This document shows, piece after piece, positions 8,401-16,193 of a stretch of DNA of 64,000 nucleotides. This DNA is from Catenulispora sp. MAP5-51 (GTDB lineage: Bacteria; Actinomycetota; Actinomycetes; Streptomycetales; Catenulisporaceae): NCBI RefSeq assembly GCF_041261205.1, contig NZ_JBGCCH010000002.1, forward strand, positions 711,191 to 775,190. Reading direction: 5' to 3'. Made by a program: the position numbers and the translations under genes. The notes under the pieces are model-generated. The model was given only the letters and a program-made list of their open reading frames with translations. It ran no database searches and had not been told where the DNA came from. The stretch's first letter is position 1, and each line of letters begins with the position of its first letter.

Positions 8401-8505
8401 ATTACATGCACGTGCACTTAATGCGCAAGCAATTTGTGTCGAGGCATCTTGTGCAGCAGAACCTTGTGCACCGGAACCTTGTGCGTTCGCACGTGTTATC
8501 ATGTG
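8401..8505. promoter_or_regulatory. Divergent MFS/MarR control region with 15-base repeats and palindromes
   Basis: Four 15-base units in phase (from 8431, 8446, 8461, 8476), each with a TTGTG core; the last two start ACCTTGTGC. A perfect palindrome TGCACGTGCA lies at 8407-8416, next to the MFS start, and GTGCG-TT-CGCAC at 8481-8492. The palindromes suit a MarR dimer; the repeats may be further binding sites. Confidence 0.65.
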
Positions 8506-8508
8506 CCC

Positions 8509-8976
8509 ATGGAGTCCGAGTCCCTCCTTGAGCAAAACCTCGTCGAACAGTGGCGAGAGCTCGTCGCGCGCAAGACCCGCGTGTGGAACGCCTTGGAGCT
8601 GGAGCTCGACCGACGGCACAGCCTGTCGGCCAGCGAGTTCGAGGTGCTGGACACACTGTCGGAGTACGACTGCGCCGACCCCCCGCGCGTGCAGGAACTG
8701 GCCGCGCACGTCCCGATCACGCAGAGCGCGCTGTCCCGCATGATCGGCCGCCTGGAGACGCAGAACCTGGTCACCCGCACCCTGTGCCACGCCGACCGGC
8801 GCGGCGTCTTCGTGGTGCTGACCGACGAGGGCATGCAGCGCCTGGCCGAGGCCCGCCCCACGCACCGCGCGGTGCTGGCCGCGGAGCTGAACGCGCCGAT
8901 GGCGGCGGGCCTGCAGACCGCGGACGTGGCGAGTGCCGACGCGGTGCTGGTCGAGAGCGGGATGCACGGGGCCTAG
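8509..8976 (+). CDS. MarR family transcriptional regulator
   Basis: A 155-residue MarR protein. Central winged helix: SASEFEVLDTLSEYD, then VQELAAHVPITQSALSRMIGRLETQNLVTR, and the wing basic motif CHADRRGVFVVLTDEGM (the DxR...G pattern of MarR wings). N- and C-terminal helices would make the dimer. The frame is open 25 codons upstream through the repeats, but the ATG at 8509 gives normal MarR length. It is divergent from the MFS pump and likely represses it, with a drug or metabolite as inducer (inference from the arrangement). Confidence 0.9.
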   Translation: MESESLLEQNLVEQWRELVARKTRVWNALELELDRRHSLSASEFEVLDTLSEYDCADPPRVQELAAHVPITQSALSRMIGRLETQNLVTRTLCHADRRGVFVVLTDEGMQRLAEARPTHRAVLAAELNAPMAAGLQTADVASADAVLVESGMHGA

Positions 8977-9096
8977 GCGGGCTGGGCGGGCTGGGCGGGA
9001 GCGCTGCTCGCCTCACAACCTGCCCGCCTCACGACCTGCGCGGTGTGGCAACCGCCCACCGCACCGCCCGCGCCCTCGGCATGGATTCGGTCGGCG

Positions 9097-9108
9097 TAGA
9101 TTCGGTCC
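9097..9108 (+). promoter_or_regulatory. -10 element for a leaderless ybaK-like gene
   Basis: TAGATT (9097-9102) ends 6 bases before the ATG and no Shine-Dalgarno is present, so transcription should start at or next to the start codon. A near copy of the core, GGATTCGGTC, occurs 14 bases upstream. Confidence 0.55.
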
Positions 9109-9651
9109 ATGCCCACCGAAGCCGTAGTCCGCACCCCCGCCCTGGACCGTCCCGACCTGCTCGCCGCGCCGGTCGCGGCCGCGCTGCGTGCGCTGCCCGC
9201 GCTGGCGCCGACGGTCGAGGTGGCGCGGATCGATCCGGAACTGGCCGACACCGAGGCCTTCTGCGCCGCGTACGGCGTCCTGCCCGAGGAGTCCGCGAAC
9301 TGCGTGATCGTGGCGGCCCGCCGGGGCGAGCAGACCTCCTACGCCGCGTGCATGGTCCTGGCGACCACGAAGGCCGACGTCAACTCCCTGGTGCGCAAGC
9401 ACCTCGGGGCGCGCAAGGCGTCGTTCGCGCCGATGGACACCGCGGTGGAGCTCAGCGGCATGGAGTACGGCGGCATCACGCCGATCGGACTGCCGGAGGA
9501 CTGGCCGGTCCTGGTCGACGCGGCGGTGGCCGCGGCGCCGGTGGCCGTGGTGGGCTCCGGGATCCGCGGCTCGAAGCTGTGGCTGCCGGGTGCCGCGATC
9601 GCCGCGCTGCCCGGTGCGCAGGTCCTCGAAGGGCTCGGCATCGCGCGCTGA
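9109..9651 (+). CDS. YbaK/EbsC-type aminoacyl-tRNA deacylase-like protein
   Basis: A 180-residue protein of the YbaK/ProX/EbsC superfamily, which hydrolyses mischarged aminoacyl-tRNAs in trans. Recognisable blocks are NCVIVAARRGEQTSYAACMVLATTKADVNSLVRKHLGARKASFA (the conserved Lys-containing core, with RKHLGARKASF equivalent to the usual KxxGxxxxxxA region), SGMEYGGITPIGLPEDW and a final strand. The start is ATG just after a -10 box, suggesting a leaderless message. A solid terminator follows. It stands alone; tRNA specificity (Cys-tRNA-Pro or other) cannot be told. Confidence 0.85.
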   Translation: MPTEAVVRTPALDRPDLLAAPVAAALRALPALAPTVEVARIDPELADTEAFCAAYGVLPEESANCVIVAARRGEQTSYAACMVLATTKADVNSLVRKHLGARKASFAPMDTAVELSGMEYGGITPIGLPEDWPVLVDAAVAAAPVAVVGSGIRGSKLWLPGAAIAALPGAQVLEGLGIAR

Positions 9652-9677
9652 GCGGCACCGCGCCACGAGGGAACATC

Positions 9678-9716
9678 AGAGGGGTTCCGGACCGCCCCAC
9701 GACCCGGAACCCCTCT
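9678..9716 (+). terminator. Terminator after the ybaK-like gene
   Basis: Perfect 13-base-pair stem AGAGGGGTTCCGG / CCGGAACCCCTCT with a 13-base loop, 26 bases after the stop codon. Confidence 0.8.
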
Positions 9717-9897
9717 ACCCACTACGACGCCGCAGCCGCCGCATTACGTTGCTACCGAATCAGGGTTCGACCGCACCGCCGGCGCTGATGATCTGAGGCG
9801 TTCGCCACACCCCGGATCCGGCGTGGAATGTTGCGGCGCAGGGTGCTGTTTCCCCACCATGGACAAGCCGGGTCGACCACCCGGCCTCCGGTCCGCC

Positions 9898-9936
9898 GGG
9901 CCGGCCGACCCCGCCATCACCGGGGCCGGTCGGCCC
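9898..9936 (-). terminator. GC-rich hairpin after the PQ-rich membrane protein gene
   Basis: Arms GGGCCGGCCGACCCC and GGGGCCGGTCGGCCC pair over 15 positions (two as G-U) around a 9-base loop, about 60 bases past the stop of the minus-strand membrane protein gene. The rest of the 9717-9995 gap shows no gene. Confidence 0.6.
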
Positions 9937-9995
9937 GGTGCCGTTTCAGCGGCAGTGCCCCGATCGCCCAGAGCCACCATGGACCCTCGAGTCCG

Positions 9996-10724
9996 TCACC
10001 AGTCGAGCAGCTGCGCGACCGCGGCGAGGCCCTCGAAGGTGTTCCGCACATTCCGGTTCAGCCGCACCCAGTACGGCCCGGTCCACAGCTGCGGGAACTT
10101 GGGATACATCGGCTGGAACAGCCGGTACTTCGAGCCACCCGAGGCCAGCGCCTTCACCAGCGAGAACCAGATGAGGCCGAGGCCGCAGAGCACGAAGTGG
10201 ACGACCAGCGCGACCGGGGTCAGGAGCCAGCACAGGACCCAGTAGACGGCGAACGCCACGAAGGCCAGGGCTATGAACGGGCTGAACAGGACGATGAAGA
10301 AGGTGGCCCAGCCGCTGCGCTTCTTCTTCGGCTTCGGCGGGTTCTGCTCCTGGCCCGGCTGGCCCGGGAACGGCTGGCCGGGGAACTGCTGGCCCGGCTG
10401 GCCCGGGAACTGCTGCGCGGGGTAGGGCTGCTGGCCTTGAAATTGCTGCGGGCCGGGGAACTGCGGCTGACCTTGCCCCTGCGGCCATCCGGGAGGCTGC
10501 TGCCCCGCATACTGCTGCGGCGGAACCTGCGGATATTGCTGCTGGGGATAAGCCTGCTGCTGCGGCGCCCCGTGCTGCTGCTGCGGATACGGCTGCTGCT
10601 GCCCATAGGGATTCTGCGGCTGCTGCGGCGGCGGACCCTGATACCCCGGCGCCTGCCCCTGCGGCGGTGCGTACGGATACGGCGGCTGCTGATTCGGCTG
10701 ACCGCGATTCGGCTGCTCGGTCAT
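9996..10724 (-). CDS. Membrane protein with a long Pro/Gln-rich N-terminal tail
   Basis: A 242-residue protein in three parts. Residues 1-~125 are almost only Pro, Gln, Gly, Tyr and Ala, with loosely repeated QQPYPQQQ and GQPGQQFPGQP blocks. A short basic linker (PPKPKKKRSGW) follows. Then two close hydrophobic segments (about residues 140-195) and a C-terminal domain with LVKALASGGSKYRLFQPMYPKFPQLWTGPYWVRLNRNVRNTFEGL. The ATG has a GGGAGGG ribosome site. No catalytic motif seen. The WXG100 gene lies directly upstream on the same strand, so a link to type VII secretion or the cell surface is possible, but the hairpin between them argues for partial uncoupling. Confidence 0.75.
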   Translation of the reverse strand: MTEQPNRGQPNQQPPYPYAPPQGQAPGYQGPPPQQPQNPYGQQQPYPQQQHGAPQQQAYPQQQYPQVPPQQYAGQQPPGWPQGQGQPQFPGPQQFQGQQPYPAQQFPGQPGQQFPGQPFPGQPGQEQNPPKPKKKRSGWATFFIVLFSPFIALAFVAFAVYWVLCWLLTPVALVVHFVLCGLGLIWFSLVKALASGGSKYRLFQPMYPKFPQLWTGPYWVRLNRNVRNTFEGLAAVAQLLDW

Positions 10725-10807
10725 CGGTTCCCTCCCCGTACGTCTGACAAGCAGCTGACAGAGTACCGTCAGCTCCTCTGATGTCCCCGGGGTGCCCGAC
10801 TGCCTGA

Positions 10808-10834
10808 GGCGCCGACGGTGGAACCGTCGGCGCC
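10808..10834 (-). terminator. Perfect hairpin between WXG100 and membrane protein genes
   Basis: Arms GGCGCCGACGGT and ACCGTCGGCGCC (12 pairs) around a 3-base loop, 43 bases past the WXG100 stop. It could end transcription or set a lower level of the downstream gene. Confidence 0.75.
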
Positions 10835-10877
10835 GTCCATCTCCCGACTGCTGCGACCGTTGCGACCGCAACAACCG

Positions 10878-11165
10878 CTACGACTGCTGCGTCAGCGGCT
10901 TCGCCATGTCCTCGTCGGTCTTCCGGAAGTTGTCCGCCGTGTTCTTCAGCATGTCGGACAGGGCCTTCAGCGACCCGTCGATCTCCGTGCGGCCGTCCTT
11001 CCAGCCCGACGCGAACGAGTGCAGCGCGTCCTCGACCTGCGAGGCGCCCATCTGTCCGTCGTACTGGTGGGTCCAGTCGCGCGCGGCGTTCATCCGGTTG
11101 CGGATGGACTCCAACTGACCGCTGAAGTTGTCCAGAGCATCGACGTCTACCGCAAGATCTGGCAT
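10878..11165 (-). CDS. WXG100 family type VII secretion protein (ESAT-6-like)
   Basis: A 95-residue helical-hairpin protein. Its first helix has many Leu/Asp heptads (LAVDVDALDNFSGQLESIRNRM), the central turn contains the W-x-G motif in FASGWKDGRTEI, and the second helix ends near the family YxxxD/E position (DNFRKTDEDMAKPL; Phe replaces Tyr). Such proteins are exported as dimers by ESX systems or serve as chaperone-like partners of larger effectors. No EccC/EccD genes are in the window, so it depends on a system elsewhere. A TATACA box lies about 43 bases upstream on its strand. ATG start with a GGGGGG ribosome site. Confidence 0.88.
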   Translation of the reverse strand: MPDLAVDVDALDNFSGQLESIRNRMNAARDWTHQYDGQMGASQVEDALHSFASGWKDGRTEIDGSLKALSDMLKNTADNFRKTDEDMAKPLTQQS

Positions 11166-11260
11166 TGCACGCCCCCCTCGTGTTCAAGCCCACGCCTTAC
11201 CGGCCAGTGTATAAAAGCACGGATGACTGCGGAAAGCCCATAAGTTCGCAGGTACCGATC

Positions 11261-12628
11261 TCAGCGGACGATACGGCTCGCGACATCCAGCAGTGCCTCA
11301 CGCGCCCCCGGCACCCCGTCCGAGAGCAGTATCCCGTCCCGCTTCACCACCCGGCCGTCCACGACGACCGTGTCGACGTTACCTGCGTGCGCCGACGAGA
11401 CGACCGTACCGACCGGGTCGTGGTGCAGCGGCACCAGGTTCGGCGCGTCGGCGCGGAGCAGCACGAGGTCGGCGCGCTTGCCGGGACGGAGCGAGCCGAC
11501 CCGGTCGGCCAGGCCGAGGATCTCGGCCCCGCCGAGGGTCGCGGCACGGAGCACGTCGGCCGGCCCGGGGCGTGAGCCCTCCCCCAGGTAGCCGGTGACC
11601 AACGCGGCGCGCATCAGCGTGAACATGTCGCCGGCGGTGGCCGTGACCACGTCGACGCCGAGCCCGTGGCCGACCCCGACTGCCCGGAGCCGGCCGATCA
11701 TCGGCGCACCGTGGCCCATCTGCGCCTCGACCGCCGGGGCGATGGCGACCGATCCGCCCGACGAGGCGATCAGCCGCAGTTCCTCGTCCGGCAACGAGTT
11801 GCCGTGGACGTAGACCGTGCCGGGAGCGAGCAGCCCCTCACGCTCCAGCGTCTCGATCGGGCGCTCGGCCACCGGACCGGCGCCCACGTGCACCGCGATC
11901 GGGATGTCCAGCTCGCGCGCCAGCCGCCAGTCCTCCCGCACCGCCTCGATCGGCGAGTACGAAGGGCCCATCGGCGCCAGGGCCATGCTCAGCAGTCCGG
12001 CGTCCGAAGCGAAGTAGCGCTCCCGAACGCGGCGGATGTCGGCGAGGTCGCGCGAGGTGCCGAAGACCGGGAAGCCGTAGCCGAACACCGCGCGGATCCC
12101 GGAGGCCTCCAGCGCGGCGACCGCGGCGTCGGCATGGTCGGGGGAGCGCATCGCGTGGGCGAAGTCCTGCACCGTGGTGACCCCGGCGTCGAGGCATTCG
12201 AGCGCGCCGAAGTACGTGCTCGCTCGGAGGTCTTCCGGCGTGAACCGGGGTCCGATCCGGCCCGCGACCAGCTCCAGGTAGCCGCCGAGATCGGTCTCGG
12301 TGGTCAGGGCGCGGAGCGCGGTCAGCCACAGGTGGCGGTGGGTGTCGACGAAGCCGGGCAGGACCACGTGCCGCGAAGCGTCGATGACCTCGATGCCCTC
12401 GTCGGCCCCGTCGGCCCCGTCGGCGCCGGCAGTCCCGGCGCACAGGCCGACGCTGACCTCGACGACGCGGCCGTCCTCGATCAGCAGGTCGACGCCGGAG
12501 CGCACGGTCGGCGCGGCCGAGGGCACCGAGACGGCTGAGTCCGTCGAACCCGCAGTGTCCGCCGAGTCCGCGTCGTCGAAGTCGATGAGCCAGGCGATGC
12601 CCGAGACGAGCAGGCGAGAAGCACTCAT
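11261..12628 (-). CDS. Amidohydrolase (chlorohydrolase/cytosine deaminase-like) family protein
   Basis: A 455-residue metal-dependent hydrolase of the amidohydrolase superfamily. The N-terminal strand domain is followed by the metal motif LPGFVDTHRHLW (HxH), AVHVG with the third His, VYVHGNSLPDEEL with the fourth, and GLGVDVVTATAGDMFTLM with the Asp. The C-terminal half returns to the strand domain: LGLADRVGSLRPGKRADLVLL. This arrangement fits the ATZ/TRZ and S-adenosylhomocysteine/guanine deaminase branch; the substrate cannot be named. Oddly, an Ala/Asp/Ser-rich insert (about residues 18-40) and GADGADGADE (~65-77) interrupt the N-terminal strands. Divergent from a MarR regulator. Confidence 0.87.
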   Translation of the reverse strand: MSASRLLVSGIAWLIDFDDADSADTAGSTDSAVSVPSAAPTVRSGVDLLIEDGRVVEVSVGLCAGTAGADGADGADEGIEVIDASRHVVLPGFVDTHRHLWLTALRALTTETDLGGYLELVAGRIGPRFTPEDLRASTYFGALECLDAGVTTVQDFAHAMRSPDHADAAVAALEASGIRAVFGYGFPVFGTSRDLADIRRVRERYFASDAGLLSMALAPMGPSYSPIEAVREDWRLARELDIPIAVHVGAGPVAERPIETLEREGLLAPGTVYVHGNSLPDEELRLIASSGGSVAIAPAVEAQMGHGAPMIGRLRAVGVGHGLGVDVVTATAGDMFTLMRAALVTGYLGEGSRPGPADVLRAATLGGAEILGLADRVGSLRPGKRADLVLLRADAPNLVPLHHDPVGTVVSSAHAGNVDTVVVDGRVVKRDGILLSDGVPGAREALLDVASRIVR

Positions 12629-12647
12629 GACAGGTTCCTCTCTAGAA

Positions 12648-12684
12648 AGCTTTATTAAAAGCTATCCGAGAAGAGGTCTAGGCT
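12648..12684. promoter_or_regulatory. MarR operator-like palindrome and leaderless -10 box
   Basis: AGCTTT-ATTA-AAAGCT (12648-12663) is an A/T-rich inverted repeat in the 63-base divergent gap, unlike the GC-rich surroundings. TAGGCT (12679-12684) ends 7 bases before the GTG of the MarR gene, suggesting leaderless transcription. Confidence 0.6.
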
Positions 12685-12691
12685 GTCAAGC

Positions 12692-13240
12692 GTGACCAGC
12701 ACCCCGGACCGTGCCGAGCAGCTGATGGCCGCCTGGCGCGCCGAACTGCCGGAGGTCCTGGGCCCCACCACCGAACTCACCAAGCGCGTCCTGATCCTGG
12801 CCGGCCGCCTGGACGCCGCGACCCGCGCCGAACTCCCGGCCCTGGGGTTGACCGTCGCGGCCTACGACATCCTGCTCGCCCTCCGCCGCGCCGGCGCCCC
12901 CTACCGCCTGCGCTCCAACGAGCTCACCCAGGACCTCCTGCTCAGCACCGGCGGCACCAGCAACGTCATCAACCGCCTGGCCGCCGACGGCCTCGTCCAC
13001 CGGGAGCAGGATCCCGCCGACGGCCGCAGCACCCTGATCCGCCTCACGCCGGAGGGCGTCGCGCTCGCCGAGCGCGCGGTCCGCGCCACCAGCGCGGCCC
13101 ACGAGGCGGTGTTCGCCGGGCTTCCGCCCGAGGTCGTCGAGGCCGCGACGGCGGCCCTGCGCGCGATCCCGGCCCCGCCGCCGCCCGGCGCGGCCCAGCC
13201 GGCGGCCGCTCGCGTGCGCCGGCACAGCACGCGGGCCTAG
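12692..13240 (+). CDS. MarR family transcriptional regulator
   Basis: A 182-residue MarR regulator: LTVAAYDILLALRRAG, recognition region LRSNELTQDLLLSTGGTSNVINRLAADGLVHR, and the wing DPADGRSTLIRLTPEGVALAE, which has the canonical D-x-x-D-G-R-S pattern. The C-terminal 30 residues are Ala/Pro/Arg rich and variable. GTG start directly after a -10 box. Divergent from the amidohydrolase with a small palindrome between; likely controls that gene. Inducer unknown. Confidence 0.9.
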   Translation: MTSTPDRAEQLMAAWRAELPEVLGPTTELTKRVLILAGRLDAATRAELPALGLTVAAYDILLALRRAGAPYRLRSNELTQDLLLSTGGTSNVINRLAADGLVHREQDPADGRSTLIRLTPEGVALAERAVRATSAAHEAVFAGLPPEVVEAATAALRAIPAPPPPGAAQPAAARVRRHSTRA

Positions 13241-13333
13241 ACGTGTCACAGATTCGTTCCACACGGAACCACCCCGAACATTCATGCGTCCCCCTGGAGT
13301 GAGTGGGCTCGGACAGATCGGGGTGGAGACAAA

Positions 13334-13747
13334 ATGGCGGGGCTCGACGAGCGGTGGAGGGCAGGGCTGACAGCCCTGGTGGCGGTGGGCATACCGGTCG
13401 CGGCAGGCGTCGCGGCGGGGATGCGCGGCGACGGGGACGGCCACATCTTCCAGGCCGGCGCGGTTCTCGGCGCGTGTGTCGCGACCGTGATGGCGACCCG
13501 TCGCGGGCTGTGGTGGCTGGTGCCGGCGCAGCCGATGATCGTGGTCCCCTCAGCTGTCCTGGGGATGCTGCTGGCCGAACCGGCCGGCACCAGCCGGACG
13601 AAGATGGGCACTGACACCGTGAGCGCGCTGCACCATGCCTTCGTCATCACGCTCGTGGCGCTGGGAGCCGTGCTGGTCGTGGCCGGTCTCAAGGCCGTGG
13701 CCGGCCGGGGCGGCGAGCCCAAGCCGGCGGGGGCGCAGCGTGGCTGA
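13334..13747 (+). CDS. Small membrane protein (DUF6542-like)
   Basis: A 137-residue protein with four hydrophobic segments (about residues 10-27, 38-55, 57-80, 99-123), resembling the DUF6542 four-helix proteins of actinomycetes. Between helices 3 and 4 is a short loop EPAGTSRTKMGTD. The ATG has a GGTGGAG ribosome site. It overlaps the LCP gene by 8 bases, so the two are translationally coupled; the partner suggests a role near cell envelope assembly. No catalytic residue is evident. Confidence 0.75.
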   Translation: MAGLDERWRAGLTALVAVGIPVAAGVAAGMRGDGDGHIFQAGAVLGACVATVMATRRGLWWLVPAQPMIVVPSAVLGMLLAEPAGTSRTKMGTDTVSALHHAFVITLVALGAVLVVAGLKAVAGRGGEPKPAGAQRG

Positions 13748-15425
13748 GACGAGGAAGGCCAAGGGCACCCCGACCAGACGCACCTCTCCAGCGATCATCG
13801 CCGCGCGCGGCGTCTTCGCGCTGACCGGGGCGGCCGTCCTGACCGGGTCGGGGGTGGCCTGGTACGGCGTGCACAAGCTGGACACCGGCGTGCAGGCGGT
13901 GGACACCAGCCACGTGCACCTGGCCGACGGGGCCCCGGTCCCCAAGCACACCGGCCTGGACAAGTCCGTCAATGTCCTGCTGATCGGCCTCGACTCGCGC
14001 TACGCGATGAACGGCGACCCGCTGCCGGACAGCGTCGTGCACGACGAACTGCACGCCGGCTCCGCCTCCGACCTGCTCGGCGGGGAGAACGCCAACAGCG
14101 AGATCATCCTGCACATCCCGGCCGGCAACGGGACCCCGACGGCCGTGTCGATCCCCCGGGACGACTGGGTCGACGCCCAGGACGGCGCCGGCGACTCGAT
14201 GGGCACGATGAAGGTGAAGGAGGCGTACGGCAACGCCTACGCCTTCGCGACCGACAAGGCCGCGGCCTCCGGAACCCACGACACCCACGCGCTGGCGAAG
14301 ATCGGCCACGCGGCCGGCGTCAAGGCCCAGATAGCCACGCTGGAGAACCTGCTCGACATCCCCATCGACCACTTCGCCGAGGTGAATCTGATGGGGTTCT
14401 ACGACGTCGCCGGCGACGTCGGCCCGGTCCAGGTCTGTCTGAACAAGGCCCGGAAGGAGGAGAACTCCGGGGCGGACTTCCCCGCCGGCGTGTTCACCCT
14501 CCAGACCCAGACCCAGGCGCTGGCCTTCGTCCGCGAGCGCGAGGACCTGCCCAACGGCGACCTGGACCGCACGCACCGGCAGCAGGCCTACATCACCGCG
14601 GTGCTGAAGAAGCTCAAGGACGACGGCCTGCTCAGCGACGTGTCCAAGATGGACAGCCTGATCAGCACCGCCGAGAAGGACGTCATCATCGACAGCGGCT
14701 GGGACCTGCTGGACTTCGCCGGCAGCGCCTCCAGCCTGTCCGACGGCGGCACCTCGTTCCGCACCGCGCCGATCGTCACCGACTCGCAGTGGAAGTGGAT
14801 CGGCAAGAACCACGAGGTCGGCAACCAGATCGACATCCCCACGGTGCGGTCCTTCGTGAAGAACGCCTTCGCCGGGAGCGACGCCACCACACCGGCTCCG
14901 CCGACGCCGTCCGGATCGACGCCGGCCCCGGCACCGACCTCCAGCGCGACCAGCTCCGCGCCGGCGCACGTCACCGGCAGCGCCAAGGTGGTCAACGCCT
15001 CCGGCGCGAACGGCGTCGCCGCCAAGGAGGCCTCGGCCCTGACCGCCCTCGGCCTGACCGCCACCGTCGACGGCACCATCCGGCCCTACCACCAGCACAC
15101 GACGGTGCTCTACGGGACCGGCGCCTCGGCCGCCGCCCAGGCCGTGGCCGCGCAGCTCGGCGGCGTGACCCCGACGGCCGACGGTTCGCTGCAGGCCGGC
15201 ACGGTCGAGGTCGTCATCGGCACCGACAAGGGCGACGCGATCGCCGCCGGGACGCTGGCGACGGCTCCGAGCTCGACCGGCCCGACCGGCCCGACCGGCT
15301 CGACGGCGAGCAGCCCGGCGACGACGAGCTCGGCGACGACCAGTGACTCCGGCAACGGCGAGAACGGCGGAACGATAGCCGGGAACGGCGCTGATTCGGT
15401 GAATGGAATTCCTTGCATAAACTGA
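13740..15425 (+). CDS. LytR-CpsA-Psr (LCP) family cell-wall glycopolymer ligase
   Basis: A 561-residue membrane-anchored enzyme. LCP proteins move undecaprenyl-linked glycopolymers to peptidoglycan. Residues ~15-40 form the transmembrane anchor. The LCP domain (about 70-330) has NVLLIGLDSR, NSEIILHIPAGNGTPTAVSIPRDDWVD (with the Arg/Asp pair that binds the pyrophosphate) and LDRTHRQQAYITAVLKKLK. A Pro/Ser/Thr linker (~385-415) leads to a LytR_C domain (GSAKVVNASGANGVAAKEASALTALG). The tail is an STGPTGPTGSTAS-type low-complexity stretch. The GTG overlaps the upstream membrane gene. Full length for the family. Confidence 0.92.
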   Translation: MAETRKAKGTPTRRTSPAIIAARGVFALTGAAVLTGSGVAWYGVHKLDTGVQAVDTSHVHLADGAPVPKHTGLDKSVNVLLIGLDSRYAMNGDPLPDSVVHDELHAGSASDLLGGENANSEIILHIPAGNGTPTAVSIPRDDWVDAQDGAGDSMGTMKVKEAYGNAYAFATDKAAASGTHDTHALAKIGHAAGVKAQIATLENLLDIPIDHFAEVNLMGFYDVAGDVGPVQVCLNKARKEENSGADFPAGVFTLQTQTQALAFVREREDLPNGDLDRTHRQQAYITAVLKKLKDDGLLSDVSKMDSLISTAEKDVIIDSGWDLLDFAGSASSLSDGGTSFRTAPIVTDSQWKWIGKNHEVGNQIDIPTVRSFVKNAFAGSDATTPAPPTPSGSTPAPAPTSSATSSAPAHVTGSAKVVNASGANGVAAKEASALTALGLTATVDGTIRPYHQHTTVLYGTGASAAAQAVAAQLGGVTPTADGSLQAGTVEVVIGTDKGDAIAAGTLATAPSSTGPTGPTGSTASSPATTSSATTSDSGNGENGGTIAGNGADSVNGIPCIN

Positions 15426-15431
15426 CCCGCC

Positions 15432-16085
15432 TTAGTCCGTCATTGCGATCCGGCGCACCACAATGACGTTCTCCGTGACCGCCGCCTTCTGCTTCTGCGG
15501 CCCGGTGGCCATTCGCTGAGGCGCGTCGCACCGTTCGACGCGCCATCCCGCGCCGAGTTCCAGCGAGGCCAGCACCTCCTCGGGGCCGGGGAAGCGCACG
15601 TCCTGCCCCGCCTGCCAGGACCAGGGCGCGACCGAGGCGTGCTCCACCACGACCAGCAGCCCGCCCGGCGCCACGGCCCGGGCGGCGCGGCGCAGCACCT
15701 CGGTACGCGGGATGTCGATCGGCGTGTGGAAGTAGGTCGCGCAGACCAGGTCGAACTCGCCGGCCGGAAAGGTCTCGGCCAGGTCGTGGCGGACCGGGTG
15801 GACCCGCTGGGCGACGCTGACCGCCCACGCGCCCTCGGCGACCCGGTCCAGGGCGGTCTGCGAGACGTCGACGGCGGTGACGTCCCAGCCCAGGCCGGCC
15901 AGCCAGATCGCGTCGCCGCCGTGGCCGCATCCCAGGTCCAGCGCGCTGCCCGGGGTCGGCGCGAAGGCCGTGACCAGGTCCTTCAGCACGACGTTCGGCT
16001 TGGTGCCCCAGCTGGGGTCGAAGCGGGAGTAGTGCTTCTCCCAGAAGGTCGCGGAAGTGGTGTCGGTATCGAAGTCGCTGTTCAC
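15432..16085 (-). CDS. Class I SAM-dependent methyltransferase
   Basis: A 217-residue methyltransferase with motif I LDLGCGHGGDAIWLAG (residues ~49-64), the acidic post-I end of strand 2 (DVTAVDVSQTALDRVAE), motif II-like EFDLVCATYFHTP, and APGGLLVVVEHAS. This layout resembles the tellurite/thiopurine resistance-like small methyltransferases. GTG start with an AAGGACC ribosome site. Its stop lies 6 bases from the convergent LCP stop. It is divergent from an XRE-cupin regulator whose promoter shares the gap, so it may be that regulator's target. Substrate unknown. Confidence 0.87.
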   Translation of the reverse strand: MNSDFDTDTTSATFWEKHYSRFDPSWGTKPNVVLKDLVTAFAPTPGSALDLGCGHGGDAIWLAGLGWDVTAVDVSQTALDRVAEGAWAVSVAQRVHPVRHDLAETFPAGEFDLVCATYFHTPIDIPRTEVLRRAARAVAPGGLLVVVEHASVAPWSWQAGQDVRFPGPEEVLASLELGAGWRVERCDAPQRMATGPQKQKAAVTENVIVVRRIAMTD

Positions 16086-16193
16086 CGCAGGTCCTTTTCA
16101 CAGTTTCGGCGCAGTCTCGGCATGGCACCACCGACCTTGCGCCGCGAGCTGCCGAACTTGCAATCCTTCATGCCGGTTCAGCAACCTGGGCCC

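Noticed and set aside
6862..8421. A 519-codon plus-strand open frame opposite the MFS transporter
   Set aside because: It is the antisense shadow of the transporter, with Gln/Arg/Gly-rich composition and no family.
13689..15098. A 469-codon minus-strand open frame opposite the LCP gene
   Set aside because: Antisense shadow; Val/Gly/Asp-rich and without domains, whereas the plus strand has full LCP and LytR_C domains.
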